A stretch of DNA of 64,000 nt from an uncultured Eudoraea sp. (GCA_947258555.1 CAMYJF010000009.1:29697-93696), one strand, 5' to 3'. Shown: positions 9,955-19,448, numbered from the stretch's first letter. Made by a program: numbers and translations. Notes: a model not told the origin generated them from the sequence alone.

Positions 9955-11041
9955 ATGAGAAAAATAATCCTTGCTATTCTTGGCGTCTTGCTTATCGTTG
10001 CTGCCTATTTTGGGGCTAAAGCCATTTCAGATAGTAAAACCACGCCCAGGGCGAGACCTGAAAAAGCGGTCAAAACGGTTTTTGTAGACACGGTTAGAAA
10101 TAAGCTGGTGCCCATCCTGGTGCCGGCCAATGGGAATCTTGTAGCACGTCAACGATTAGAGTTGTTCGCTGAGGTGCAGGGAGTTTTCCTGCCATCTAAT
10201 AAACTGTTCAGACCCGGGCAACGCTACCGAAAAGGAGAAGCTATTATACGTATAAATTCTGCAGAATATGCAGCTTCAGTGCAGTCGGCAAAAAGTAATT
10301 TGTACAACCAGATAACATCTGTCATGCCGGATCTCCGGCTCGACTATCCGGACATCTATCCCAAATGGGCTGCTTATCTCCAGAGTTTCGACCTGGAAAA
10401 TACTACACCTAAATTACCCAGCCTTGATTCTGACCAGGAGAAATTCTTTATTACCGGTCGTGGGATCCTGACGAGCTATTACAATGTAAAGAACCTGGAA
10501 CAGCGATTGTCAAAATTTGGTCACCGAGGGCACCTTGGTTCGCGGGGGTCAAAAACTAGGGGAATTTATCAATACAGATCGCTATGAGCTTGAAGTGGCC
10601 CTTAGCAAGAAATTTAGTGATCTGCTGCAAATAGGGCGGCAAGTAGATTTGACCAACCTTGAAAAAACACAGACCTATACCGGTACTGTTAGCCGGGTCA
10701 ATAGTAAAGTAGAACAGGCTTCACAGACCGTTAAGGCTTTTATTGATGTAAGTCACCCCGACTTAAAAGAAGGGATGTATCTGGAAGCCAACCTATTGGC
10801 CAGAGATGAAACAAATGCCCTTCAAATAGATCGCAGCCTACTCCTCGAAAACGACAAGATCTTTGTTGTTCGTGATTCTATACTCGACCTGATCGATGTG
10901 ACACCGGTGTATTTTACAAATGAGAATGTAGTACTCAAAGGCGTACCAGAGGGACTAACAATTGTTTCTAAACCTGTTGTCGGTGCCTATGCCGGTATGT
11001 TAGTCAAGATTTATCAAGAGAATACTTCCAAAACACAATAA
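9955..11041 (+). pseudogene. RND efflux periplasmic adaptor (HlyD/MFP family), frameshifted
   Basis: This is the membrane-fusion subunit of the efflux set. Two overlapping frames encode the halves: 9955-10587 (N-terminal anchor, barrel-sandwich start, hairpin, reaching NVKNLEQRLSKF) and about 10511-11041 (VTEGTLVRGGQKLGEFIN, beta-barrel, C-terminal domain). In relatives, LSKF is followed by about a dozen residues of a lipoyl-like strand (an APF-G type motif) before the TEGTLV segment. Here they are absent, so the junction near 10515-10522 looks like a deletion whose length is 2 mod 3, not a simple base slip. Unless this is an assembly error, the intact adaptor is not made. The first half alone lacks the second lipoyl strand and barrel. 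Confidence 0.82.
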
Positions 11042-11043
11042 CC

Positions 11044-14000
11044 ATGCGAAAGGTCATTGCCTATTTTATAAAATATCATGTGGCTGTTGATGTCATTATC
11101 ATCGCCTTTTTCATTTTTGGGATTTTTGGAGCGAAATCCTTAAAATCTTCCTTTTTCCCACTTTCAGAGTCCAAGAATATCCTGGTCAATATCGCTTACC
11201 CGGGGGCTTCTCCACAAGAGGTTGAAGAAGGCATCGTCCTGAAGATCGAAGATAACCTGAAAGGGTTGCAAGGGGTAGACCGGGTAACCTCTACTTCCCG
11301 GGAGAACAGCGGTTCCATCAATGTAGAGATCGAGCAAGGACGGGATATAGATTTTATGCTTCTGGAAGTCAAGAACGCCGTTGATCGGGTGCCTACTTTC
11401 CCTTCGGGAATGGAACCTTTGGTGGTATCTAAACTGGAAGCCGTAAGACAGACGATCAGTTTTGCCGTCAGCGGTACAGATGTGCCCCTGGTCACCTTAA
11501 AACAAATAGGCAGGCAGATCGAAAATGATTTAAGGGCTATTGACGGGATCTCGCAGATCAACATATCCGGATATCCGGAAGAGGAGATCGAGATCGCATT
11601 GGATGAAAACAGCCTGCTCGCATTTGAAATTTCCTTCAACGAAGTGGCACAAGCGGTGGGAAATGCCAATATCCTGGTTACGGGGGGTAATATAAAGACC
11701 AATGCGGAAGAGTATCTTATTCGTGCCAACAACCGATCGTATTATGGGGAGGAGCTCAGCAATTTGATCATCCGGGCCGATGCTTCAGGGCGTACTGTAC
11801 GTTTAAAAGATGTAGCTATTGTTCGGGATCGCTTCTCGGAAACACCCAACACCTCCTTTTTCAATGGTAATCTTTCGGTTAATACAACCATAACCAGCAC
11901 AAATACAGAAGATCTTATTTCCTCGGCGGAGAAAGTGAAAGAGTACATTGAAGATTTTAATGTGCAGTATAATAATGTTCAGTTGAATGTGGTCAGTGAC
12001 CTCTCTAATACCCTGACGCAACGAACCCAACTCCTTACTGAAAATGCGATCATGGGGATGGTCCTGGTTCTGATCTTCCTTTCCCTTTTTCTAAATACAC
12101 GATTGGCATTCTGGGTGGCCTTTGGCCTTCCTATCGCATTTTTGGGGATGTTCGTATTTGCCCCGCTATTCAATGTAACGATCAATGTATTGTCCCTCTT
12201 TGGGATGATCATTGTGATCGGTATCCTGGTAGATGACGGGATCGTGATCGCTGAAAATATCTATCAACACTATGAACGGGGTAAAAGTCCGACACAAGCG
12301 GCCATAGATGGCACCATGGAAGTGATCCCACCCATTGTTTCGGCCATTATAACAACCATCTTGGCCTTTTCTATATTCCTTTTCCTCGACGGCCGGATAG
12401 GTGACTTTTTTGGCGAAGTATCTGTGATCGTGATCCTGACACTTGTCGTTTCCCTGGTTGAAGCCCTTATCATCCTGCCTGCCCACCTGGCGAGGTCCAA
12501 AGCACTTCAGCCAAAAAAAGATAAAGAAGCTAAGGGTATTGCGGCCGTTTTTGGGAAGTTGCGAATAATTAATAAATGGGGCGACGGTTTTATGGCCTGG
12601 ATGCGTGACAACCTTTACAGCCCAACCATTCGCTTTGCCCTGGAAAATAAAATACTGGCCTTTGCTGTTTTTCTTGGCGCCCTTATCCTCACATTTGGCT
12701 CTATAGGCGGAGGGATCATCAGAACTTCTTTCTTCCCCAGGATAGCAAGCGACCGTGTTGCGATCGAATTACAGATGCCAAATGGCACGAACGAAGTTCT
12801 CACAGATTCGATCATCACCATGATCGAATCCAAGGCTAAATTGGTCAACGAGGAGCTTACAGAAGAATACCTGAAAGGGACAGATAAGGTCTTGTTTGAA
12901 AATATGATCAAAACCGTGGGCCCCGGTTCTTCCGCGGCTACCTTAGTGATCAATCTACTACCGGGGGAGGAACGACCCGATGCGGTTCGCTCTGATATGG
13001 TCACCAGCCGACTCAGGGAGAAAGTAGGCCCCGTCTTTGGGGCAGAAAGCCTTGTTTACGGTTCAGGAGGAAATTTTGGCGGGGATCCCGTATCAGTCTC
13101 TTTGCTTGGAAACAATATAACGGAATTAAAGTCGGCCAAACGCGAACTTAAGACGGCACTCGAAGATAACAGTCTGCTAAAAGATATTTCTGATAACGAT
13201 CCGGCCGGTATTAAGGAAATTCGATTAGAACTAAAAGAGAATGCCTATTTACTGGGTCTGGATCTTAGAGCTGTCATGAACCAGGTACGTGCCGGTTTCT
13301 TTGGGACACAGGCGCAGAGATTCCAGCGTGGACAGGATGAGATACGGGTATGGGTACGATATGATCGAAAGAATCGATCTTCGATCTCCGACCTGGATGA
13401 TATGCGTATCCTTACACCCAATGGTCAACGGATTCCCTTAGCTGAGATCGCTAGCTATACTATACAGCGTGGCGATGTAGCTATCAATCATTTGGATGGT
13501 CGGCGTGAGATCCAGTTATCTGCAGACCTTAAAAATGCGGAAACTACCTCGGCCACAGATATCATGGGATGGATACAGAACGATGTCATGCCGGATATCC
13601 AATCAAAATACCCCACTGTTACTGCCTCCTACGAAGGGCAGAACAGGGAGGCGGGTAAATTGCTGGGATCCTTGAATAAAGTTGGTTTTACGGTTCTTTT
13701 CCTGATCTATGTAACGATCGCATTTACCTTTCGAAGTTTCAGTCAGCCTTTACTACTCATATTACTGGTACCCTTCAGTCTTACGGCAGTTGCATGGGGC
13801 CATTGGGTGCATGGATTTCCCATTAATATCCTCTCATTATTAGGCATCATCGCTCTGATCGGTATTATGGTAAATGATGGCCTGGTGCTGATCAGTAAAT
13901 TCAACCGTAACCTGAGGGAAGGACTAACTTTTGACGATGCGATCTATGAAGCCGGCAGGTCTCGATTCCGTGCTATCTTCCTTACGTCCTTAACAACGAT

Positions 14001-14328
14001 AGCAGGTCTTGCACCTCTGTTGCTTGAAAAAAGCAGGCAGGCACAATTCTTAAAGCCTATGGCGATCTCGATCGCTTATGGAATCGGTTTTGCCACCTTC
14101 CTGACCTTGATCATGTTGCCTATTTTTCTTGCTTTCAGTAACAAGGTAAAGGTAGGGTCCAAATGGTTAAAAACTGGGAAAGCGGTAACTAAGGAAGAGG
14201 TGGAGCGTACGATCAAGGAACGGCACGAAGAGATTATGCTGGAGCGTGAGACTGGGGGATCCCTGAATGAGGTCAAGAGGGTTTCAGAAATGACACAAAA
14301 AGCGATTACAGAACATACAGAGGGGTAA
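11044..14328 (+). CDS. RND efflux transporter, HAE1/AcrB-like
   Basis: This 1094-residue inner-membrane pump is driven by the proton gradient. It has the expected duplicated plan: a first membrane segment, a large porter loop, six membrane segments, then the same again. Asp397-Asp398 in TM4 (GILVDDGIVIAENIY) are the paired proton-relay aspartates; the second half has the equivalent GIMVNDGLVLISKFN. The first porter loop includes the N-terminal FFPLSESKNILV and GASPQEVEEGI segments typical of the family. A polar tail of about 45 residues follows the last helix. It begins 2 bp after the adaptor and is followed 5 bp later by the outer-membrane channel gene. The substrate cannot be predicted. Confidence 0.95.
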   Translation: MRKVIAYFIKYHVAVDVIIIAFFIFGIFGAKSLKSSFFPLSESKNILVNIAYPGASPQEVEEGIVLKIEDNLKGLQGVDRVTSTSRENSGSINVEIEQGRDIDFMLLEVKNAVDRVPTFPSGMEPLVVSKLEAVRQTISFAVSGTDVPLVTLKQIGRQIENDLRAIDGISQINISGYPEEEIEIALDENSLLAFEISFNEVAQAVGNANILVTGGNIKTNAEEYLIRANNRSYYGEELSNLIIRADASGRTVRLKDVAIVRDRFSETPNTSFFNGNLSVNTTITSTNTEDLISSAEKVKEYIEDFNVQYNNVQLNVVSDLSNTLTQRTQLLTENAIMGMVLVLIFLSLFLNTRLAFWVAFGLPIAFLGMFVFAPLFNVTINVLSLFGMIIVIGILVDDGIVIAENIYQHYERGKSPTQAAIDGTMEVIPPIVSAIITTILAFSIFLFLDGRIGDFFGEVSVIVILTLVVSLVEALIILPAHLARSKALQPKKDKEAKGIAAVFGKLRIINKWGDGFMAWMRDNLYSPTIRFALENKILAFAVFLGALILTFGSIGGGIIRTSFFPRIASDRVAIELQMPNGTNEVLTDSIITMIESKAKLVNEELTEEYLKGTDKVLFENMIKTVGPGSSAATLVINLLPGEERPDAVRSDMVTSRLREKVGPVFGAESLVYGSGGNFGGDPVSVSLLGNNITELKSAKRELKTALEDNSLLKDISDNDPAGIKEIRLELKENAYLLGLDLRAVMNQVRAGFFGTQAQRFQRGQDEIRVWVRYDRKNRSSISDLDDMRILTPNGQRIPLAEIASYTIQRGDVAINHLDGRREIQLSADLKNAETTSATDIMGWIQNDVMPDIQSKYPTVTASYEGQNREAGKLLGSLNKVGFTVLFLIYVTIAFTFRSFSQPLLLILLVPFSLTAVAWGHWVHGFPINILSLLGIIALIGIMVNDGLVLISKFNRNLREGLTFDDAIYEAGRSRFRAIFLTSLTTIAGLAPLLLEKSRQAQFLKPMAISIAYGIGFATFLTLIMLPIFLAFSNKVKVGSKWLKTGKAVTKEEVERTIKERHEEIMLERETGGSLNEVKRVSEMTQKAITEHTEG

Positions 14329-14333
14329 AGACT

Positions 14334-15680
14334 ATGAGATCAATTATATTATTAACACTGGCAATATTGAGCTTGCAAACTGCAATAGGCCAGGATTCAC
14401 TCCTCACACGCGAAGCGGCAATTGAGCTGACCCTTGAGAATAATTTTGGCATAGCCATCGCAAAAAACCAGGTGGCTATTGCAGAAAATAACCAGAGCAT
14501 ATTAAACTCCGGTTTTCTTCCCGTACTTACGGCCTCAGGAGGTGCAAATTATAACCGGGACGACTCCGTGATCGAATTCCCGGGACAATTCCTGGAAAAT
14601 GGAGATCCCAGGCCTGATGCAACCCTAGACCAGGCAGAATCGCAACGGTATAATGGGGGTCTTTCGGTGAATTATACACTATTCGATGGGCTTGGTCGAC
14701 TTTACAATTATCGAAGTCTCAAAGAGCAATATGATCTTACAGAATTGCAGGCTCGGGAAACCATAGAGAACACGTTGTTACAATTGTTCAGTGTTTACTT
14801 TGAAGTAGCCAGGCTCACAGAAAATGAATTCTTGTTATCGAGTGCTTTAGATGTATCACTAGACCGTATACGGCGCGCAGATTATGCCTTTGAATACGGA
14901 CAGAATACAAAGCTGGATGTTTTGAATGCCAGGGTGGATGCTACTAATGACAGCATTAATCTATTAAATGCCCGGGAGGAATTGCTTAATTCCAAGCGTG
15001 ACCTGAATGTCGTACTTAACAGAGGCCTGGGCTCGCCTGTTGCTGTGGATACAGTCGTCCGTTTTATCTCGCGACTTGAATTGGAAGCCTATTTGGAGGA
15101 AGCTAAAGAGAAGAATGTAGTGCTATTGCAAACCGAAAAGAACGCGAAGATCAATGCCTATGATATTAAAGTGAGTCGCTCCGGGTATTTACCAACGGTC
15201 GGACTTACCGGCACCTATGGCTGGAATCTCAATCAAAGTGCTCAATCGGCATTCTTTCCCGGTATCAATAACGAGACTTGGAACTTTGGCCTTGGTGCCA
15301 GCCTGACCTGGAATTTATTCGATGGGGGGAGTACTTCCGTTCGGGTCAGAAATGCTAAGATCGCTTATGAGAACCAGGAATTGTTGAATGAGCAAATTAC
15401 CCTAGAGGTAGAACGTGATATAGCCAATGCACGGACCATTTACGAAAACCGACTGGCCATTTTCCATATCCAGGAACAGAATGTGGTCACCAACCAGAAC
15501 AATTTTGAACGCTCACGGGAAGAATATCAACTGGGTAGGATCTCCTCCATAGAATTTCGCCTTGCACAGGTAAATTTACTCAATGCGCAGACGAGTAAAA
15601 ACCTGGCAAAGTATAACGCCAAACTTGCCGAGCTCCAGCTCTTACAACTCACAGGGCAGCTGCTAAACATACCGATATAA
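14334..15680 (+). CDS. TolC-family outer membrane efflux protein
   Basis: This 448-residue outer-membrane channel has a signal peptide MRSIILLTLAILSLQTAIGQ. Two OEP repeats are visible: one around residues 25-210 (LTREAAIELTLENNFGIAIAKNQVAIAENN at the entry helix, cited in part) and one around 235-445. Both contain long coiled-coil helices, and the short strands GGLSVNYTLFDGLGR and GLGASLTWNLFDGGS form the beta-barrel parts. It completes the RND tripartite set, although the adaptor in this locus is disrupted. Confidence 0.93.
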   Translation: MRSIILLTLAILSLQTAIGQDSLLTREAAIELTLENNFGIAIAKNQVAIAENNQSILNSGFLPVLTASGGANYNRDDSVIEFPGQFLENGDPRPDATLDQAESQRYNGGLSVNYTLFDGLGRLYNYRSLKEQYDLTELQARETIENTLLQLFSVYFEVARLTENEFLLSSALDVSLDRIRRADYAFEYGQNTKLDVLNARVDATNDSINLLNAREELLNSKRDLNVVLNRGLGSPVAVDTVVRFISRLELEAYLEEAKEKNVVLLQTEKNAKINAYDIKVSRSGYLPTVGLTGTYGWNLNQSAQSAFFPGINNETWNFGLGASLTWNLFDGGSTSVRVRNAKIAYENQELLNEQITLEVERDIANARTIYENRLAIFHIQEQNVVTNQNNFERSREEYQLGRISSIEFRLAQVNLLNAQTSKNLAKYNAKLAELQLLQLTGQLLNIPI

Positions 15681-15684
15681 TTCA

Positions 15685-15864
15685 ATGATCGAGCATCATT
15701 TCCAATGTCCGTATTGCTGGCAAGATATTTCAGTATTGCTCGACCCCTCTATTCCTAAGCAGACATATATTGAGGATTGTGAGGTCTGTTGCAACCCCAT
15801 TCGTTTTGAAGTGCAGTTTAAAGGTCAGGATTTGATCGGATTTGAGGTAGGGCAGATGGATTGA
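15685..15864 (+). CDS. CPxCG-type cysteine-rich small protein
   Basis: This 59-residue protein reads from ATG at 15685, 4 bp after the TolC stop. It carries two Cys pairs, CPYC near residue 8 and CEVC (plus a further Cys) near residue 33, spaced like a zinc ribbon, then FEVQFKGQDLIGFEVGQMD. This matches the small CPXCG-motif family found in many proteobacteria and Bacteroidota; no function is established. Coupling to the efflux operon is by position only. Confidence 0.8.
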   Translation: MIEHHFQCPYCWQDISVLLDPSIPKQTYIEDCEVCCNPIRFEVQFKGQDLIGFEVGQMD

Positions 15865-15870
15865 ATTTGG

Positions 15871-15917
15871 TTAAGGATTCTTTTCTCGCTTTGCTCGAAA
15901 AGGGACCAACCCCTTAA
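15871..15917. repeat. palindromic intergenic element (REP-like)
   Basis: Outer arms TTAAGG / CCTTAA enclose a second inverted repeat CTTTTC / GAAAAG with the core TCGCTTTGCTC. A closely related core occurs at 16821-16843. The structure lies after the CPxC gene and may act as a weak terminator, but there is no T run. Confidence 0.5.
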
Positions 15918-16083
15918 GCGCCATATATCAGGCCGTTCAGCACCTTTTGTAACACTAGTTACATTCAAGCCTTCATTTTAACACTAAATTCCCACGGAAC
16001 TACAATAGTGAATTGCGCAGCAACTCCTATAGGATGAATCCGAATTGTGGCGTAATTGCCAAAATAATCGTAGAAACTAAATC
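15918..16083. other. intergenic stretch
   Basis: Between the palindrome and the next gene I see no ORF, RNA gene or TAnnTTTG promoter box. The sequence is AT-leaning near 15970-16080 and presumably contains the promoter of the gene at 16084. Confidence 0.4.
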
Positions 16084-16776
16084 ATGAAGAAGAATTTCGA
16101 AACAAGGGTAACCGGTTGGTTCTTTATCGCCGCTGCCCTATTGCTTTGGGTGGGATGGGCCCTTTCCCCGCACCATATTGAAGAATATATTAAAAGTGAA
16201 GATTTTATAGCCATTGGTGAGGATGTATGGTATTGGATCTGGATGTTCCGAGTGCACATATTTGGTTGGGTAGCACTGGCTGTTTCCCTATTTGCCTTGA
16301 TATCGGTAGCTTCAAAAAAGCCTTTTGGAGTGTTGATATTGCCTGGTGCAGGAATGGTGGTCGCTGGAAGCTTGATCCTGGCCATTGCCTCCGCATTCTA
16401 CTATAATTTTGGCGCCTGGGGCGTTGGGAAAACTATGGGTAAATCCCCCGAAGAGATCCAGCAGTTCATGGATAGTATACTTTATACCAACCAATATGTT
16501 ACCTGTTTTGTCAGGTTTGGCCGGGTATTTTCCGGGGTCGGACTCGTTATCTTAGGGGCAGGTTTGGTAAAATGGAAGATCGTGAAAGTATGGCTAGGTT
16601 GGTTTACCGTAGTACTGGGATTGGCAGCCATGGGTATCGTAATGCTTATTCCGGAACACTGGGAGATCTATAAGCCCGTTTTCCATACAAAAGTTTTATG
16701 GTCACTAGCAATGGGGGTAGTCCTTCTAATGTATGGCGTTAATCTGCCAAAATTAGACTCATCTTCAGATCAGTAA
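16084..16776 (+). CDS. hypothetical multi-pass membrane protein
   Basis: I do not recognise this 230-residue protein. It has about six hydrophobic segments: near 10-30 (GWFFIAAALLLWVGWALS), 50-80, 85-110 (VLILPGAGMVVAGSLILA), 145-165, 170-192 and 205-225. A loop between the third and fourth (about 115-140) reads GVGKTMGKSPEEIQQFMDSIL and is likely extramembranous. There are no catalytic motifs. It is monocistronic, flanked by palindromic repeats on both sides, with the initiator tRNA on the opposite strand downstream. Confidence 0.75.
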   Translation: MKKNFETRVTGWFFIAAALLLWVGWALSPHHIEEYIKSEDFIAIGEDVWYWIWMFRVHIFGWVALAVSLFALISVASKKPFGVLILPGAGMVVAGSLILAIASAFYYNFGAWGVGKTMGKSPEEIQQFMDSILYTNQYVTCFVRFGRVFSGVGLVILGAGLVKWKIVKVWLGWFTVVLGLAAMGIVMLIPEHWEIYKPVFHTKVLWSLAMGVVLLMYGVNLPKLDSSSDQ

Positions 16777-16820
16777 GGGTTTCAAGCCGAATAGAATCTT
16801 AATTTAATGTTGACAGGATT

Positions 16821-16843
16821 GCTTTCTCACTTCGTTCGAAAGC
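16821..16843. repeat. palindromic intergenic element (REP-like)
   Basis: Inverted repeat GCTTTC / GAAAGC around the core TCACTTCGTTC. It differs by a few bases from the core at 15880-15902, so the two are probably copies of one dispersed element. Confidence 0.5.
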
Positions 16844-16868
16844 GGCCTAAAGGGAGGTGCTTACTAGC

Positions 16869-16902
16869 AAAGCCGCATTGGCTTCGCCAATCTAGTGGCT
16901 TT
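16869..16902. repeat. nested hairpin, possible terminator
   Basis: Outer arms AAAGCC / GGCTTT enclose a perfect inner hairpin ATTGGC-TTC-GCCAAT. On the plus strand it ends in TTTT and may terminate the membrane-protein gene. Confidence 0.45.
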
Positions 16903-16941
16903 TCTATGTCCAATCCTCGAGCAAGCTCAGGATTGTCCATT

Positions 16942-16970
16942 AAAAAAGCCGCCAACTTACGTTAGCGGCT
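16942..16970 (-). terminator. terminator of tRNA-fMet
   Basis: On the minus strand the arms AGCCGC / GCGGCT are followed by a T6 tract, starting 8 bp after the tRNA 3' end. Confidence 0.8.
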
Positions 16971-16977
16971 TTGCTAG

Positions 16978-17050
<73 letters not shown>

Positions 17051-17073
17051 GTGTCTCTTTTTAAGGGCGGCGC

Positions 17074-17112
17074 GCCCTCCGTAGCGATGGCTCAGCCATT
17101 GCGTAGGAGGGC
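17074..17112. repeat. 39-bp imperfect palindrome in tRNA-fMet leader
   Basis: The arms GCCCTCCGTAGCGATGGCT and AGCCATTGCGTAGGAGGGC are nearly perfect complements around a short centre. It lies between the tRNA promoter and the tRNA, so the 5' leader would start as a long hairpin. Confidence 0.75.
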
Positions 17113-17143
17113 AAATATACAACGGTTTAGCGGTATATTCCAA
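17112..17143 (-). promoter_or_regulatory. promoter for tRNA-fMet
   Basis: On the minus strand, TTG (17143-17141), a 21-bp spacer and TATATTTG (17119-17112) match the Bacteroidota consensus. It points at the tRNA about 60 bp downstream. Confidence 0.8.
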
Positions 17144-17174
17144 GAATGACCGGGGCTATTTTGAAAACCCAAGA

Positions 17175-17203
17175 TTGTAGTCGACCTAAATTCCATAACT
17201 TCG
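17175..17203 (+). promoter_or_regulatory. promoter for the AGCS symporter gene
   Basis: TTG (17175-17177), 18 bp, then TAACTTCG (17196-17203), one base off the TAnnTTTG consensus, ending 9 bp before the start codon. The 5' leader would be very short. Confidence 0.55.
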
Positions 17204-17212
17204 GGCACTAAT

Positions 17213-18577
17213 ATGGATGTAATAAACGACTTCATTACCACCCTGCTTCCCTATACAGAGTGGCCCATGTTCATTCTTCTCATTGGTGGAGGTCTCTTCC
17301 TGGTTTTTTATTCGCGATTTGTGCCCTACCGTTTTTTCGGGCATGCTATTGCTATTACGGCAGGCAAGTATGATAATAAGTTGGCCAAAGGGGAAGTGAG
17401 CTCCTTCCAGGCGCTTTCGGCAGCTGTGGCAGCTACCGTGGGGTTGGGAAATATTTCCGGGGTAGCGATCGCCATTCATGATGGGGGTCCCGGTGTTGTT
17501 TTTTGGATCTGGATGACGGCCCTACTGGGCATGTGTATCAAATTTTATTCTTGTAGCCTATCTATCATGTACCGAGGTACAGACTCAGATGGAAAACTAC
17601 AAGGCGGACCGATGTTCTACATCACCCAAGGTATGGGGAAAATGGCTAAGCCCCTGGCTACCTTCTTCAGTATTTTCGGCCTGGTCGGATTTCTGGGCGT
17701 CTTTACAGCCAATCAGTTTACCGAAACATTTATGAGTGTGATCGAACCCCAAAATACAGTGTACGCTGCTAGTGAATTTAGCTGGAAACTGGGGATAGGG
17801 ATCGCTTTAGCACTGATCACATCCTTTGTCATCTTTGGCGGCCTGACCAAGATCGCTAAAGTTGCCTCTGCTATCGTTCCTTTTATGGTCGTCCTTTATT
17901 TATTAGCCGTAGTGGTTGTCATGGGAATGAATCCTACAGAAATCATACCTGCTCTTAAAATGATATTAAGCGAAGCCTGGAATTTTGATACTGCCGTTAC
18001 AGGCGGATTCTGGGGTCTCGTGATCATAGGGATCCGGCGTGCCATGTTCTCCAATGAAGCCGGATTGGGGAGTGCGCCCATGTATCACGGTCAGTCTAAA
18101 AATGACGAACCGATCCGTGAAGGTTTGGTAGCCATGCTCGGACCGTTTATCGATACCATTATGGTATGCACATTCACCGCTGTAGTGATCATTCTGAGTG
18201 GGGCATATCTAGAAGATTCGAGTGGGATCGTCATGACACTTTCTGCTTTTGAAACCTCTTTATTCAGCGTGGGAGATGATCTCCTCATGATCATAGTTAC
18301 AGCCTTTGCGCTTTCTACTTTGTTCACTTATTCTTATTACGGGGTTAAGAGTTTATCCTTTCTGACCAATGCCAAGATCGGTCGAATGTACAATTGGTTT
18401 TTTGTGATCATGATCGTTTTTGCTGCAGTAGCCTCCCTGGAATTAGTAAAGAACCTGATCGATCTTTCTTATGCCTTAATGGTGATCCCCAATATGATCG
18501 CTGTATTATACCTGGCTCCAAGAGTGAACCGGGCGATGAAGAAATACCTAAAGGAAAAGGCAGATGGAAAAGCATAA
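17213..18577 (+). CDS. sodium:alanine symporter family (AGCS) protein
   Basis: This 454-residue inner-membrane carrier is predicted to take up alanine or glycine with sodium. It has about eleven membrane segments. Family signatures are ATVGLGNISGVAIAIHDGGPG (residues about 77-97, in part) and RRAMFSNEAGLGSAPMYHG (about 280-298). After the first motif, relatives usually read KFAE; here it is KFYSC, so one commonly conserved Glu is missing. The 3' end overlaps era by 14 bp. The substrate is inferred from the family only. Confidence 0.9.
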   Translation: MDVINDFITTLLPYTEWPMFILLIGGGLFLVFYSRFVPYRFFGHAIAITAGKYDNKLAKGEVSSFQALSAAVAATVGLGNISGVAIAIHDGGPGVVFWIWMTALLGMCIKFYSCSLSIMYRGTDSDGKLQGGPMFYITQGMGKMAKPLATFFSIFGLVGFLGVFTANQFTETFMSVIEPQNTVYAASEFSWKLGIGIALALITSFVIFGGLTKIAKVASAIVPFMVVLYLLAVVVVMGMNPTEIIPALKMILSEAWNFDTAVTGGFWGLVIIGIRRAMFSNEAGLGSAPMYHGQSKNDEPIREGLVAMLGPFIDTIMVCTFTAVVIILSGAYLEDSSGIVMTLSAFETSLFSVGDDLLMIIVTAFALSTLFTYSYYGVKSLSFLTNAKIGRMYNWFFVIMIVFAAVASLELVKNLIDLSYALMVIPNMIAVLYLAPRVNRAMKKYLKEKADGKA

Positions 18578-19448
18578 GGCAGGTTTCGTCAATATAGTAG
18601 GCAATCCCAATGTTGGGAAATCAACCTTAATGAATGCCCTGGTAGGGGAGAAATTATCCATTATTACATCCAAGGCGCAAACTACGCGACATCGGATACT
18701 AGGCATCATAAACGGAGATGATTTCCAACTGGTATTGTCTGATACACCCGGAATCATAAAACCGGCCTACAAACTTCAGGAATCCATGATGGATTTTGTA
18801 AAAAATGCGTTTGAAGATGCCGATATTTTACTCTATATGGTAGAGATCGGCGAGAAAACGCTGAAGGATGAAATTCTTTTCAAAAAGATCCAGAATAGTA
18901 AGGTTCCCGTCCTGTTGCTGATCAATAAAATAGACCTGGCCGACCAGGCACTGCTCGAGGATCAGGTTATGTATTGGAGTGAATTGTTGCCGAAAGTTGA
19001 GATATATCCGATATCCGCATTACAAAACTTCAATGTAACTGTAGTCCTGGACCGTATTATAAGCCTGTTGCCCGAAAGTCCGCCATTCTTCCCTAAAGAC
19101 CAGTTGACAGATAAACCGGAACGTTTTTTTGTCAATGAGGCCATTCGGGAAAAGATCTTAAAACACTATAAAAAGGAGATCCCTTATTCCGTGGAGATCG
19201 TCACTGAAGAATTTTTTGAAGAAGAAAAGATAATCCGCATACGATCAATCATCCTTGTAGAAAGGGAGACGCAAAAGGGTATTCTTATCGGCCATAAAGG
19301 CAGTGCCTTAAAAAGGGTAGGGGTAGAAGCCAGAAAAGACCTGGAGGCTTTTTTTGAGAAACAGGTCTTTTTGGAATTAGTGGTTAAAGTGGCAAAAAAT
19401 TGGCGAAACTTACCCGGACAATTACGAAGATTTGGTTATAAATCCTGA
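18564..19448 (+). CDS. era: GTPase Era
   Basis: This 294-residue GTPase binds the 3' end of 16S rRNA during 30S assembly. G1 is GNPNVGKS (13-20), the switch I Thr lies in KAQTTRHR (38-45), G3 is DTPG (60-63) and G4 is NKID (121-124). The C-terminal KH domain (about 205-290) has IGHKGSALKRVG and the closing VKVAKNWR. It overlaps the AGCS gene at its 5' end and converges with the next gene, overlapping it by 13 bp. The second ribosome-assembly GTPase, der, lies 570 bp further on. Confidence 0.97.
   Translation: MEKHKAGFVNIVGNPNVGKSTLMNALVGEKLSIITSKAQTTRHRILGIINGDDFQLVLSDTPGIIKPAYKLQESMMDFVKNAFEDADILLYMVEIGEKTLKDEILFKKIQNSKVPVLLLINKIDLADQALLEDQVMYWSELLPKVEIYPISALQNFNVTVVLDRIISLLPESPPFFPKDQLTDKPERFFVNEAIREKILKHYKKEIPYSVEIVTEEFFEEEKIIRIRSIILVERETQKGILIGHKGSALKRVGVEARKDLEAFFEKQVFLELVVKVAKNWRNLPGQLRRFGYKS

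Noticed and set aside
10500..10590. Programmed ribosomal frameshifting as the explanation for the split adaptor
   Set aside because: No slippery heptamer at the junction, and conserved residues are missing from both frames, which frameshifting cannot restore.
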